The position numbers and the translations under genes are program-made. Positions 15,660-23,591 of a stretch of DNA of 37,432 bases are shown one piece after another (position 1 is the stretch's first letter; every line of letters begins with the position of its first letter). The DNA is taken from assembly GCA_038239145.1 (NCBI GenBank), contig JBBSFB010000043.1:1-37432 (forward strand). The letters are read 5' to 3'. This stretch comes from PALSA-610 sp038239145. Its GTDB lineage: Bacteria; Actinomycetota; Acidimicrobiia; IMCC26256; PALSA-610. Below the pieces are notes generated by a model that was given only the letters and a program-made list of their open reading frames with translations, did not search any database and was not told where the DNA came from.

Positions 15660-16511
15660 ATGAGCGTGCTGCTCGGGTTCGTGGTCGGACTGTTCACTGT
15701 GCGCCTGCTCGTCGTGGCCGGCCACCAGCTGATGCAGGTACCGGCGCTCGACCGGCCCAACCACCGCGGGCGCGTGATCACGAACGGCATCGGCACGCTC
15801 GCGGTCTTCGCGGTCGTGCTCGTCGAGGCCGGGCGGTCGCTGTTCGGCGCGTTCGGTGTCGGCGACGCCTCGAGCGGGGGAACCCGCCTGCTCGTGCTGT
15901 TCGCCTGCATGGGCTTCGGCTTCCTCGGTCTCTTCGACGACGTGTTCGGTACCCAGGCCGACTCGGGATTCCGCGGGCACCTGGGCGCCCTCGCGCACGG
16001 CCGGGTGACGACGGGGACCGTGAAGATCGTTGGCGGGTGCGCGCTGGCCGTCGTGCTCGTGCGCGCGAGCCCGATCGGATCGGCTGCAGGGGTCTCCGGT
16101 GCAACAGTCGTGGCCGACGCGCTGTTGGTGGCGCTGGCCGCGAATCTCTCGAATCTTTTCGACCGCGCGCCCGGGCGCGCGATCAAGATCGGGCTGCTTG
16201 CGTGGGCGCCGATCGCGCTCCTCGCGCGCAACGACCCGGTCGGCGTCGCGATCGCACCGGTCATCGGCGCGTTCACGGGTCTGCTCGCCGACGACCTGCG
16301 GGAACGCCTGATGATCGGCGACGCGGGCTCGAACGTGATCGGCGCAGTGCTCGGTCTCGCCATCGTGCTCGAGTGCTCGTCGTCGACTCGCGCGATCGTG
16401 CTGGTGGTGCTCGCGGCGTTCACGCTCACCAGCGAATTCGTGTCGTTCAGCCGGGTGATCGATCGGGTGACGGTGCTGCGGATGCTCGACCGGTTGGGTC
16501 GCGGAGCGTGA
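15660..16511 (+). CDS. MraY/WecA-like (glycosyltransferase family 4) membrane protein, divergent
   Basis: The 283-aa polytopic protein has about 7-8 hydrophobic segments. Three features match the polyprenyl-phosphate sugar-1-P transferase superfamily: an acidic DD after a helix (FGFLGLFDDVFG, about residues 90-101), NLSNLFDRAPGRAIK in place of the canonical NxxNxxDGxDGLA, and GDAGSNVIGAVLG, a strong match to the MraY/WecA GDxGSxxLG motif. Two of the usual catalytic sites are therefore altered. It may transfer a sugar-phosphate to undecaprenyl phosphate, or act as a lipid-carrier-binding relative. It sits between SteB and pyrG, where mycobacteria have no such gene. The ATG at 15660 is chosen by the hydrophobic N-terminus. 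It ends 32 bp before a palindrome. Confidence 0.75.
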   Translation: MSVLLGFVVGLFTVRLLVVAGHQLMQVPALDRPNHRGRVITNGIGTLAVFAVVLVEAGRSLFGAFGVGDASSGGTRLLVLFACMGFGFLGLFDDVFGTQADSGFRGHLGALAHGRVTTGTVKIVGGCALAVVLVRASPIGSAAGVSGATVVADALLVALAANLSNLFDRAPGRAIKIGLLAWAPIALLARNDPVGVAIAPVIGAFTGLLADDLRERLMIGDAGSNVIGAVLGLAIVLECSSSTRAIVLVVLAAFTLTSEFVSFSRVIDRVTVLRMLDRLGRGA

Positions 16512-16543
16512 TCGCCCCACGTTCGTCGAGGTGCACGCGCGAG

Positions 16544-16560
16544 GTTCCCGGGGCGGGAAC
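16544..16560 (+). promoter_or_regulatory. Inverted repeat upstream of pyrG
   Basis: GTTCCCGGGGCGGGAAC has perfect 7-bp arms around GGG. It lies 32 bp after the upstream stop and about 30 bp before the candidate pyrG -10. It could be a short terminator for the steA-steB-GT4 unit or a binding site near the pyrG promoter. There is no T-run. Confidence 0.4.
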
Positions 16561-16590
16561 TCGATCACCATAAATGTCACAGTCGGGTGC

Positions 16591-16596
16591 TACCGT
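16591..16596 (+). promoter_or_regulatory. Candidate -10 element for pyrG
   Basis: TACCGT fits TANNNT. A start near 16603 gives a leader of about 35 nt with GAAGGGG (16623-16629), well placed before the TTG at 16638. The -35 is not clear. Confidence 0.4.
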
Positions 16597-16637
16597 CGCC
16601 GTGGCGGTGTCGGGCGTCTTCCGAAGGGGCATACGCG

Positions 16638-18293
16638 TTGGCCAAGCACGTCTTCGTGACCGGTGGTGTTGCATCCAGCCTCGGTAAGGGGCTCACGGCG
16701 TCGTCCCTCGGGCGGCTGCTGAAGAGTCGTGGCCTCAAGGTCACGATGCAAAAGCTCGACCCCTACATCAACGTCGATCCCGGCACGATGAACCCTTTTC
16801 AGCACGGCGAGGTGTTCGTCACCGACGACAAGGGTGAGACCGACCTCGACCTTGGTCACTACGAGCGTTTCGTCGACGTCCCGCTCACCCGGCGTTCGAA
16901 CGCGACGACGGGCTCGATCTACCAGTCGGTGCTGGCCAAGGAGCGCCGGGGCGAGTACCTCGGCGAGACCGTGCAGGTGATTCCGCATATCACCAACGAG
17001 ATCAAGCAGCGGATCCTCGCGCTCGCGAGCGACGACGTCGACGTCGTGATCACCGAGGTCGGCGGCACCGTCGGCGACATCGAGATCCTGCCGTTCCTGG
17101 AAGCGATACGGCAGTTCCGCAAGGACGTCGGGCGTGAGAACGTCTTCTACCTGCACGTCACCCTCGTGCCGTACATCGGGCCGTCAGGCGAGCAGAAGAC
17201 CAAACCGACCCAGCACTCCGTCACCGAGCTGCGGGGCCGGGGCATCCAGCCCGACGCGATCGTGTGCCGGAGCGACCGCCCGATCTCGAAGCGGCTGAAA
17301 GAGAAGATCTCTCAGCTCTGCGACGTGCCCGAGGCGGGCATCGTGACCGCGGTCGACGCCGACATCCTCTACGAGATCCCCCTCGTCCTGCACGACGAGG
17401 GCCTCGACGACTACGTGTGCAAGATGTTGCACCTCGATCAGCACGAAGCCGACCTGACCGAATGGACGACGCTCGTCAACCGCGTGCGCGCCGCCCAGGA
17501 CGACGTGCACATCGGGCTCGTGGGCAAGTACATCAACCTGCCCGACGCGTACCTCTCGGTGGTCGAAGCGCTGAAGCACGGCGGCTACGCGTGCGGCGCC
17601 AACGTGCTCATCGACTGGATCGCCGCCGACGATGCAGAAGGGCTGTTGGCCGACAGCCGGCTGCACGATCTCGACGGCATCGTCGTGCCCGGCGGATTCG
17701 GTATGCGCGGCATCCCGGGCAAGATCGAGGCCGCGGGGTACGCGCGCCAGAACGGCATCCCGTTCCTCGGCCTGTGCCTCGGCCTGCACTGCGCGGTGAT
17801 CGAGTTCGCCCGCGACGTCTGCTTGTTGGAGAATGCGAACAGCTCGGAGTTCGACCCGGGCACGCCCCATCCGGTCATCGACCTGATGGACGAGCAGAAG
17901 GCCGTCGTCGACATGGGCGGCACCATGCGGCTCGGGGCCTACCCGGCCAAGCTGTTGGCCGGGAGCGTGGCGCGAGAGATCTACGGCGAAGAGGTCGTGT
18001 ACGAACGGCACCGCCACCGGTACGAGCTGAACAACCGGTACCGCCAGATTTTCGAGGAGCACGGCCTGGTGCTGTCGGGCACGTCACCCGACGACCTCCT
18101 GGTCGAGTTCATCGAGCTTCCCCGCACGATGCACCCGTTCTTCGTCGCGACCCAGGCGCACCCCGAGTTCAAGAGCCGCCCGAACCGGCCCCACCCGTTG
18201 TTCGCCGCGTTCGTGAAGTCCGCGCTCGAGCGGGCCGACGGTCGTCTGCCCAAGCTCCCCATCGTCGAGACCGCGCCCGCGCTCGGGACGTGA
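16638..18293 (+). CDS. pyrG: CTP synthase
   Basis: The 551-aa product aminates UTP to CTP using glutamine. The N-terminal synthase domain begins AKHVFVTGGVASSLGKGLTASSL-like (residues 2 on) and includes KLDPYINVDPGTMNPFQHGE and EVGGTVGDIEILPFLEA. The C-terminal class I glutaminase domain starts around residue 290 (HIGLVGKYINL) and has VPGGFGMRG, the nucleophile C380 in FLGLCLGLHCAV, and HPEFKSRPNRPHP. The start is an unusual TTG at 16638, supported by GAAGGGG 8 nt upstream and by the family's fixed N-terminus; the open frame upstream has no support. Mycobacteria have a nudix gene between pyrG and xerD; here xerD follows after 1 bp. Confidence 0.97.
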   Translation: MAKHVFVTGGVASSLGKGLTASSLGRLLKSRGLKVTMQKLDPYINVDPGTMNPFQHGEVFVTDDKGETDLDLGHYERFVDVPLTRRSNATTGSIYQSVLAKERRGEYLGETVQVIPHITNEIKQRILALASDDVDVVITEVGGTVGDIEILPFLEAIRQFRKDVGRENVFYLHVTLVPYIGPSGEQKTKPTQHSVTELRGRGIQPDAIVCRSDRPISKRLKEKISQLCDVPEAGIVTAVDADILYEIPLVLHDEGLDDYVCKMLHLDQHEADLTEWTTLVNRVRAAQDDVHIGLVGKYINLPDAYLSVVEALKHGGYACGANVLIDWIAADDAEGLLADSRLHDLDGIVVPGGFGMRGIPGKIEAAGYARQNGIPFLGLCLGLHCAVIEFARDVCLLENANSSEFDPGTPHPVIDLMDEQKAVVDMGGTMRLGAYPAKLLAGSVAREIYGEEVVYERHRHRYELNNRYRQIFEEHGLVLSGTSPDDLLVEFIELPRTMHPFFVATQAHPEFKSRPNRPHPLFAAFVKSALERADGRLPKLPIVETAPALGT

Positions 18294-18294
18294 G

Positions 18295-19350
18295 GTGACG
18301 GCCCGGCGCAACCCGGCGGGCACGAGTGCGGCAACGAGTACGGGCCCCGATGAGCTGGGCAAGCTCTTGGCCGAGCACGACGACTGGTTGGTGGTGGAGC
18401 GCGGACTCGCGCTCAATTCGCTGGCTGCGTATCGCCGCGACCTGCGGCGCTACGCCGCGTTCCTGCGGGCCCGGGGCGAGACGGATCCCGCGTCGATCCG
18501 CGAAGACGTCGTCCACGCGTACGTGCGTCACCTGGAGACCCTGGTCGACGCCGACGGCCGACGCGTGCTCGCAGCGTCGTCGGTCGCGCGCGGGGTCGTG
18601 GCGGTGCGGTCGTTCCACCGGTTCTGTGCCCGGGAAGGATTCGTCGAGCGCGATCCGAGTGAGGAGGTCGGCGCGCCGCCGGTGCCGGCCGGGATCCCGA
18701 AGGCGCTCGACGAGGCCGAGGTCGAGCTGTTGCTGCACGCAGTCATCGGCGACGACCCACTCGCGCAACGCGACCGCGCCCTCCTCGAACTGCTCTACGG
18801 CACCGGCATCCGGATCAGCGAGGCGGTCGGCCTCGACCTCCAAGATCTCGATCTCGAAGACGCCACGATGCGCGTGCTCGGCAAGGGCTCGAAGGAGCGC
18901 GTGGTGCCGGTCGGCCGGGGCGCGCGGGTCGCGGTCGAGGCGTACCTGCGAGACGGGCGGCTCGCGCTCCGGGGCGCGCGGTCGCGCCGGGCGGTGGGCG
19001 CCGGCGACGCGGTGCTGCTCAACTCCCAGGGCGGGCGGCTGTCGCGCCAGTCGTGCTGGACGATCGTGCGCCGGGCGGGACAACGGGTGGGACTCGACTC
19101 GCAGCTCTCCCCGCACGTGTTGCGGCACTCGTGCGCGACCCACATGCTCGACCACGGCGCCGACCTGCGGGTGGTGCAGGAGCTGCTCGGCCACGCCAGC
19201 ATCTCGACCACGCAGGTGTACACGAAGGTCTCGCCCGAGCGGCTCCGGGCCGCGTACGACGCCGCCCATCCCCGGGCGCACATCGCGGGCCCGAGTTCGG
19301 GCGAACGGGTGGACGAAGGCACGGCAGACGGGCAACGCGTCGCCCGGTGA
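18295..19350 (+). CDS. xerD: Site-specific tyrosine recombinase XerD
   Basis: The 351-aa product has a SAM-like N-terminal core-binding domain (WLVVERGLALNSLAAYRRDL) and a catalytic domain with all key residues. R173 lies in GTGIRISEAVGL, the lysine in LGKGSKERVVPV, H274 and R277 in LSPHVLRHSCATHML, a histidine in LLGHASISTTQ, and nucleophile Y309 in VYTKVS. Location after pyrG matches mycobacterial xerD, which resolves chromosome dimers with XerC at dif. An insert (RSRRAVGAG) and an Ala/Thr-rich N-terminus make it longer than the usual ~300 aa. The GTG start is 1 bp from the pyrG stop. Confidence 0.94.
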   Translation: MTARRNPAGTSAATSTGPDELGKLLAEHDDWLVVERGLALNSLAAYRRDLRRYAAFLRARGETDPASIREDVVHAYVRHLETLVDADGRRVLAASSVARGVVAVRSFHRFCAREGFVERDPSEEVGAPPVPAGIPKALDEAEVELLLHAVIGDDPLAQRDRALLELLYGTGIRISEAVGLDLQDLDLEDATMRVLGKGSKERVVPVGRGARVAVEAYLRDGRLALRGARSRRAVGAGDAVLLNSQGGRLSRQSCWTIVRRAGQRVGLDSQLSPHVLRHSCATHMLDHGADLRVVQELLGHASISTTQVYTKVSPERLRAAYDAAHPRAHIAGPSSGERVDEGTADGQRVAR

Positions 19351-19366
19351 ACGGCCGGGGCGGAGG

Positions 19367-19372
19367 TAGGAT
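19367..19372 (+). promoter_or_regulatory. -10 element for the zinc-finger operon (leaderless candidate)
   Basis: TAGGAT is followed by exactly six bases and ATG 19379. It overlaps a GGAGGT (19362-19367) that lies 11 nt from the ATG, rather far for a Shine-Dalgarno. Both initiation from a longer xerD transcript and leaderless initiation are therefore possible. Confidence 0.5.
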
Positions 19373-19378
19373 CCGCCT

Positions 19379-19708
19379 ATGCCCGAGACGACCCACGCGA
19401 ATCAGCGGGCGCTGCTGACCGCCGAGCAGGAACGGGTCAAAGGCGAGCTCCGGGCGCTGGGGGTCGATCGCGGTTCCTACGACGACGGGTTCGCCGACTC
19501 CGGCCAGGTGACCGCCGAGCGGGGCGAGGTCGACGCGCTCGAAGGCACGCTCCGGGAGACGCTCCTCGACATCGACGACGCGTTGACCAAGATCGAGGCC
19601 GACAACTACGGGCAGTGCGAGTCGTGCGGCGACGACATCGGCGCCGACCGGCTCGAGGCGGTTCCGGCCGCGCGCTTGTGCATCGCGTGCGCCTCCAAGC
19701 GCCGCTGA
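19379..19708 (+). CDS. TraR/DksA-type C4 zinc-finger protein
   Basis: The 109-aa product has a helical N-terminal half (ALLTAEQERVKGELRALG) with acidic DD residues at 35-36. A C-terminal C4 zinc finger is complete: C80-x2-C83 (GQCESCGDDIG) and C101-x2-C104 (LCIACASKRR). Such proteins bind near the RNA polymerase secondary channel or, in actinobacteria, act as RbpA/CarD-like transcription modulators; the specific role here is unknown. It is the first gene of a four-gene run with the protease, HD and anchored proteins. Start ATG 19379. Confidence 0.88.
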   Translation: MPETTHANQRALLTAEQERVKGELRALGVDRGSYDDGFADSGQVTAERGEVDALEGTLRETLLDIDDALTKIEADNYGQCESCGDDIGADRLEAVPAARLCIACASKRR

Positions 19709-19720
19709 CGCCGTTCCTTC

Positions 19721-20365
19721 GTGCACGTCGACAGCGTCACCGTCATCTTCTTTGCCGGCTTAATCGTCGCGATCATCCTGCACGAAATCAGCCACGGCGT
19801 CGTTGCGTTCTTCCTCGGTGACCACACGGCCAAGGACGCGGGGCGTCTCACGCTCAACCCGATCCCACACATCGATCCGTTCGGATCCGTGGTCCTGCCC
19901 GTGCTCGGCGCGCTCACGCACGTCCCGGTTATCGGTTGGGCCAAACCGGTACCCGTCAACCCCGCCCGTCTCCGCCACGGGCGCCGGGACATGCTGGTGG
20001 TCTCGCTCGCGGGCCCGTGCACGAACTTCGGATTGGCCGCGCTCGCGGCGGTATTCGCACGCACGCAGTTCGACGCGCACGGGGCCGGCTTCTTCTACCT
20101 CCGGGACCTGCCACTGCGGGTGCTGATCCCGTACCTGTTTGCAGAGGTCAACATCTTCCTCGGGCTCTTCAACTTCCTGCCGATCCCGCCCCTCGACGGT
20201 GCGTCGCTCATCGAGCGGGTGTTGCCGCGCGACTGGTTGCCCACGTGGGACCGGTTCCGGCCCTACGGCATCGTCGTGCTGTTCTTGCTCGCGTGGCGCA
20301 CGAACATCCTCGGCCATCTCTTCCAGCCGTTCCTCGACCACCTCGACCGTTTCATCTTCCGGTGA
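19721..20365 (+). CDS. Site-2 protease-type (M50) membrane metalloprotease
   Basis: The 214-aa polytopic protein has the zinc motif HEISH (H21, E22, H25) inside the first TM helix, and the third ligand motif FLPIPPLDGASL. The middle carries LNPIPHIDPFGSVVLP and VPVNPARL, with SLAGPCTNFGLAALAAV, all typical of the short M50 family without a PDZ domain. It would cut substrates in the membrane. The GTG start is 12 bp after the zinc-finger gene, and its stop overlaps the HD gene as GTGA. Confidence 0.92.
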   Translation: MHVDSVTVIFFAGLIVAIILHEISHGVVAFFLGDHTAKDAGRLTLNPIPHIDPFGSVVLPVLGALTHVPVIGWAKPVPVNPARLRHGRRDMLVVSLAGPCTNFGLAALAAVFARTQFDAHGAGFFYLRDLPLRVLIPYLFAEVNIFLGLFNFLPIPPLDGASLIERVLPRDWLPTWDRFRPYGIVVLFLLAWRTNILGHLFQPFLDHLDRFIFR

Positions 20366-20880
20366 CACGGAGAGGTCATCTCGTCCGCCGGTTCCTCACG
20401 TCGGTGCGGCCGCGGCCGCTCACCGACGAAGATCGCGCGTTCGTCGCCACCACGCTGCGCCCCGAGGAGTGGTCGTGCTGGGAGCGGCTCGGCCCGGCCG
20501 ATCGGGCCGAGTCGGTCGCGACCGGTCGCGCCGCCGCGGCCGGTCTCGGTCCGAACGCGGACCCCGCGTACATCGCGGCCGCGCTGCTCCACGACGTCGG
20601 GAAGGCCGACACCGGCTTCGGGGTGGTGCGGCGCGTCGGGGCAACGGTGATGGCGACGATGGCCGGTCCCGGCCGAGCGCGCGCCTGGCCGGGTGCTTTG
20701 GGGGGATATGTGAACCACGACGAGTTGGGATCGGCCCGCCTGCGCGCGGCCGGAGCCCGCACGGAAGCCGTGTCGTGGGCCGCGGCGCACCACCGGCGCG
20801 AGCTGTGGCCGGCGAGCGGAATCCCTCCCGAGGTCTGCGAGATCCTCGCCGTCGCCGACGGAGAACCCGGCCAGGAGTGA
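20362..20880 (+). CDS. HD-domain protein
   Basis: The 172-aa product is recognised by ALLHDVGKADTG (H77-D78), then YVNHDELGSARL and WAAAHHRRELW. The first metal-binding histidine of a standard HD domain would be expected near DRAESVATG but is absent; I recall the same in related actinobacterial proteins, so it may be a family trait rather than decay. A phosphohydrolase role on a nucleotide or phosphoester is likely but unproven. The start is the GTG that overlaps the protease stop (VTRRGHLVRR), and the stop overlaps the next gene as GTGA. Confidence 0.8.
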   Translation: MTRRGHLVRRFLTSVRPRPLTDEDRAFVATTLRPEEWSCWERLGPADRAESVATGRAAAAGLGPNADPAYIAAALLHDVGKADTGFGVVRRVGATVMATMAGPGRARAWPGALGGYVNHDELGSARLRAAGARTEAVSWAAAHHRRELWPASGIPPEVCEILAVADGEPGQE

Positions 20881-21479
20881 ACTCCGGCGCGAAACGCGCC
20901 GATACACGAAACGTGCGCCCGCCCACCGAGTCGTATTTCGTGAAGATCGGTGGGGACGCCTACGCCGATGCGGCGAACACGCACGCCATCCCAGGGCGCG
21001 ATGGGCTCGGCGGGGCTGGTTCAGCTCCGAAGCGCCGCCGCCGGCGCCGGCTGCGCGGCCGGGCCGTATTCCTGGTGTTCCTCGTCGTCGGCTTGGGAAC
21101 CTGGACCTACTGGGCGTCGCAACGGCCCGGCGGGGTGTCGGGCACCGTCAACGGCTGGATCTCCCACGTGCGGGGCAAGGTCGACAGCGTGAGCACCGAC
21201 CCCGATCTCGGCACCGCCCGGCGCTACTTCAACGGGCAGTACACGGCGACGAACGCGTACCCGCAGCTGAGTGAGTCGGATCTGTCGGCGGCCGGCATCG
21301 GGGTCGGCGTCAACGTAAAGTTCTGCAGCTCGCAGGCCGTCGTGATGCAGGGCGCCTCGGGCGGGGGGACGGTGAGCCGGCTGCTCCTTTCCGGCCGTGA
21401 CCTCGGCGAGCTGAACGGAAGGTACGACTGCCCGGCTGATCTCGCGAAACCCGCCCCCTGGAAACCGGTCAAGAAATAA
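20877..21479 (+). CDS. Single-pass membrane protein of unknown function
   Basis: The 200-aa product resembles no family I know. It has a hydrophilic N-terminus of about 50 residues, a positive cluster PKRRRRRRLRGR (51-62), one TM helix (about 62-80, AVFLVFLVVGLGTWTYWA) and an outside domain of about 120 residues. Positive-inside rules place the N-terminus in the cytoplasm. The outer part has two cysteines (VKFCSSQAV, RYDCPADL) that could form a disulfide, and a Gly-rich GASGGGTV. Translation probably starts at the GTG overlapping the HD stop; GTG 20913 is an alternative. It ends the zinc-finger/protease/HD run, directly before a strong terminator. Confidence 0.72.
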   Translation: MNSGAKRADTRNVRPPTESYFVKIGGDAYADAANTHAIPGRDGLGGAGSAPKRRRRRRLRGRAVFLVFLVVGLGTWTYWASQRPGGVSGTVNGWISHVRGKVDSVSTDPDLGTARRYFNGQYTATNAYPQLSESDLSAAGIGVGVNVKFCSSQAVVMQGASGGGTVSRLLLSGRDLGELNGRYDCPADLAKPAPWKPVKK

Positions 21480-21505
21480 CGGCTCCGGCCGCAGGCCGGA
21501 GCCGT
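21479..21505. terminator. Bidirectional intrinsic terminator
   Basis: ACGGCTCCGGCC pairs perfectly with GGCCGGAGCCGT (12 bp) around a GCA loop. The stem begins at the last base of the upstream stop codon. On the minus strand the stem is followed by TATTTCTT, so it should also end trpS transcription coming the other way. Confidence 0.8.
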
Positions 21506-21557
21506 CCCAAATTTCGGTGCAAGCACCCACGCAAGCGCCGCGGCTGACGCGACCGGG

Positions 21558-22592
21558 TCAGCCGCGCGGGCGGGGGAGCAGGCCCGCGGCGCGTGATGCA
21601 CGGGCGAGAACCGGATCGGCGATCGCCTCGGCCGCGTCGGCGCCGCGGGCGAGACGGAGGTCGATCTCGGCGGGGTCGGCCGCGAGCTTCGCGAAGCGCG
21701 TCTGCACGGGACGGAGGAACTCGACGACTGCGTCGGCGACCGTGACCTTGAACACCCCGTACTGCTGTCCGTCGAACTCCTTTTCGACCTGCGCGGGACT
21801 GAGGCCGGTCACCGCGCCGTAGATCTCGATGAGGTTCGAGACGCCGGGCTTGTTCTCGCGGTCGTGACGGATCTCGGTGCCGGAGTCGGTGACGGCGGAC
21901 TTGATCTTCTTCTCGATCGTCTTGGGCGGATCGAGCACGAGGATCGTTCCCTGGGGAGAGTCTTCCGACTTCGACATTTTGTTTTCGGGGTGTTGCAGAT
22001 CCATCACGCGCGCACCGATCGTCGGGAACGTCGCCTCCGGGACGACGAACGTCTCCCCGAACCGGCCGTTGAACCGGATCGCGATGTCGCGCGCGAGCTC
22101 GACGTGCTGGCGTTGGTCGTCGCCCACCGGTACCTCGGCCGTGTCGTACACGAGGATGTCGGAGGCCATCAGCACCGGGTAGTCGAAGAACCCGGCGCTC
22201 GCCGACTCGACGCCGGATTCGCCCTGTTTGGCGGTCTTGTCCTTGAACTGGGTCATCCGCCGCAGCTCGCCGAACGAGGCCACGCAGTTGAGGATCCAGG
22301 TCAGCTCGGCGTGGGCGCGTACGTGGCTCTGCACGAAGAGGAGCGAGCGATCCTCACCCAGCCCCGCGGCGGCGAGCAACGTCGCGAGGTTGCGGGTCGC
22401 GAGCGTGAGCTTGCCCGCGTCCCACGGCATCGTGATCGCGTGCAGGTCGACCACGCAGAAGATCGCCTCGTGGTCCCGGGCGGCATCGGACCCGGCTTCG
22501 GGCTGGGTGTCGGTCCACCGGCGGACGGCCCCGAGGAAGTTGCCCAGATGCATATCGCCGGTCGGCTTGATGCCGGAGAAGACCCTCGCCAT
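21558..22592 (-). CDS. trpS: Tryptophan--tRNA ligase
   Basis: The 344-aa class I synthetase charges tRNA-Trp. It shows VFSGIKPTGDMHLGNFLGA (HIGH-like motif), FDYPVLMASDILVYDTAEVPVGDDQRQHVELARDIA, and the KMSKS loop in HPENKMSKSEDSPQGT. Length is normal. The ATG at 22592 has TAACGT eight bases upstream on the minus strand, so the mRNA may be leaderless or nearly so. It is divergent from scpA and interrupts the mycobacterial gene order at this point. Confidence 0.97.
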   Translation of the reverse strand: MARVFSGIKPTGDMHLGNFLGAVRRWTDTQPEAGSDAARDHEAIFCVVDLHAITMPWDAGKLTLATRNLATLLAAAGLGEDRSLLFVQSHVRAHAELTWILNCVASFGELRRMTQFKDKTAKQGESGVESASAGFFDYPVLMASDILVYDTAEVPVGDDQRQHVELARDIAIRFNGRFGETFVVPEATFPTIGARVMDLQHPENKMSKSEDSPQGTILVLDPPKTIEKKIKSAVTDSGTEIRHDRENKPGVSNLIEIYGAVTGLSPAQVEKEFDGQQYGVFKVTVADAVVEFLRPVQTRFAKLAADPAEIDLRLARGADAAEAIADPVLARASRAAGLLPRPRG

Positions 22593-22600
22593 GGGCGGTC

Positions 22601-22606
22601 ACGTTA
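22601..22606 (-). promoter_or_regulatory. -10 element for trpS
   Basis: TAACGT on the minus strand lies eight bases before the ATG at 22592, giving a predicted leader of 0-2 nt. No Shine-Dalgarno is visible. Confidence 0.4.
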
Positions 22607-22691
22607 CCGGCCGCCGCCCCGGGCCTCGGGCGGCATTCGGTCATATCGGCAGGTGGGCGGGTTGGACCACATCGCTGTTATTCGGCGCGGG

Positions 22692-22697
22692 TATCCT
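22692..22697 (+). promoter_or_regulatory. -10 element for leaderless scpA
   Basis: TATCCT is followed by six bases and the GTG at 22704. The same hexamer and spacing occur before the DUF512 gene at 30251. TTGGAC at 22662 is too far upstream (24 bp) for a normal -35. Confidence 0.55.
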
Positions 22698-22703
22698 GGC
22701 ACC

Positions 22704-23591
22704 GTGCCGTATGCGGTCTCGACACCAGTCTTCGAGGGCCCGTTCGACCTCCTCTTGCACCTCATCTTGAAAGAAGAGGTCGATCTCTGGGAGATCTCGC
22801 TCGCGCACATCGTCGACGTCTTCTGTGCCGAGGTCGAGCACATGGAGCGCGTCGATCTCGACGTGGCGACCGAGTTCCTGCTCATCGCGGCCACGCTCGT
22901 CGAGCTGAAGGCCCGCCGCCTGTTGCCCGGACGCGAAGACGTCGATCTCGACGAGGAGCTGATGCGATTCGAGGAGCGCGACCTGCTCCTGGCCCGGCTC
23001 CTCGAGTGCAAGACGTTCCAGGACGCCGCGCGCGTGATGAGCGAGCAGCTGCAGACCGCGAGCCGATCGATCGCACGGACGGCCGGGCCCGAGGAGCCGT
23101 TCCGCTCCCTCGCGCCGGACCCGCTCGAACGGGTCGCGCTCGAGGCACTGCTCGCCGCGGCCCGCCGGGGATTGACGCCCAAGGTCGTCGAAGAGGTCCA
23201 GACCACGCACATCGCGCCGATCCGCGCGAGCGTGCGCGACGCGATCGACACGGTGCTCGCACTGTTGCCCGAGCGCGGCGCCATGCACTTCCGGGAATTG
23301 ACCTACGGAGTGCAGGAGAAGCTCGAAGTCATCGTGCGGTTCTTGGCGGTGCTCGAGTTGTTCAAGCAAGGCGTCGTGGATCTCGAGCAGGTCGAGAGCT
23401 TCGGCGACCTGATGGTGCGCCCGCTCGCGGCCGGTGAACGCGTCGCGCTCGACCTCTCTTCGCTCGAGGAGTGGGGCGACGAACCGCGGCCGGAAGTCGA
23501 CCGAGAAGTAGACGACTACGCCGACGACGCGGATGACGAATCCGAAGACCTCGTGATCGCGTACGAAGCCCGGGTGCAGGAGCAGGTGTGA
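22704..23591 (+). CDS. scpA: Segregation and condensation protein A
   Basis: The 295-aa kleisin bridges the SMC head domains in chromosome condensation. The N-terminal PVFEGPFDLLLHLILKEEVD and ATEFLLIAATLVELKARRLLP match the family exactly; the C-terminal winged helix lies around MHFRELTYGVQEKLEVIVRFLAVLELFKQG. A strongly acidic tail (DREVDDYADDADDESED) follows. The open frame extends far upstream, but GTG 22704 is fixed by the family N-terminus and by the TATCCT box six bases before it. No parA gene precedes it, unlike in mycobacteria. The stop overlaps scpB as GTGA. Confidence 0.95.
   Translation: MPYAVSTPVFEGPFDLLLHLILKEEVDLWEISLAHIVDVFCAEVEHMERVDLDVATEFLLIAATLVELKARRLLPGREDVDLDEELMRFEERDLLLARLLECKTFQDAARVMSEQLQTASRSIARTAGPEEPFRSLAPDPLERVALEALLAAARRGLTPKVVEEVQTTHIAPIRASVRDAIDTVLALLPERGAMHFRELTYGVQEKLEVIVRFLAVLELFKQGVVDLEQVESFGDLMVRPLAAGERVALDLSSLEEWGDEPRPEVDREVDDYADDADDESEDLVIAYEARVQEQV

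Noticed and set aside
15635..15663. Tiny frames (MIVPCE and MA) between steB and the MraY-like gene
   Set aside because: They lack a promoter box with the recurrent spacing and are short enough to be chance.
22662..22667. TTGGAC as the -35 element of scpA
   Set aside because: The 24-bp spacing to TATCCT is too long for a normal promoter.
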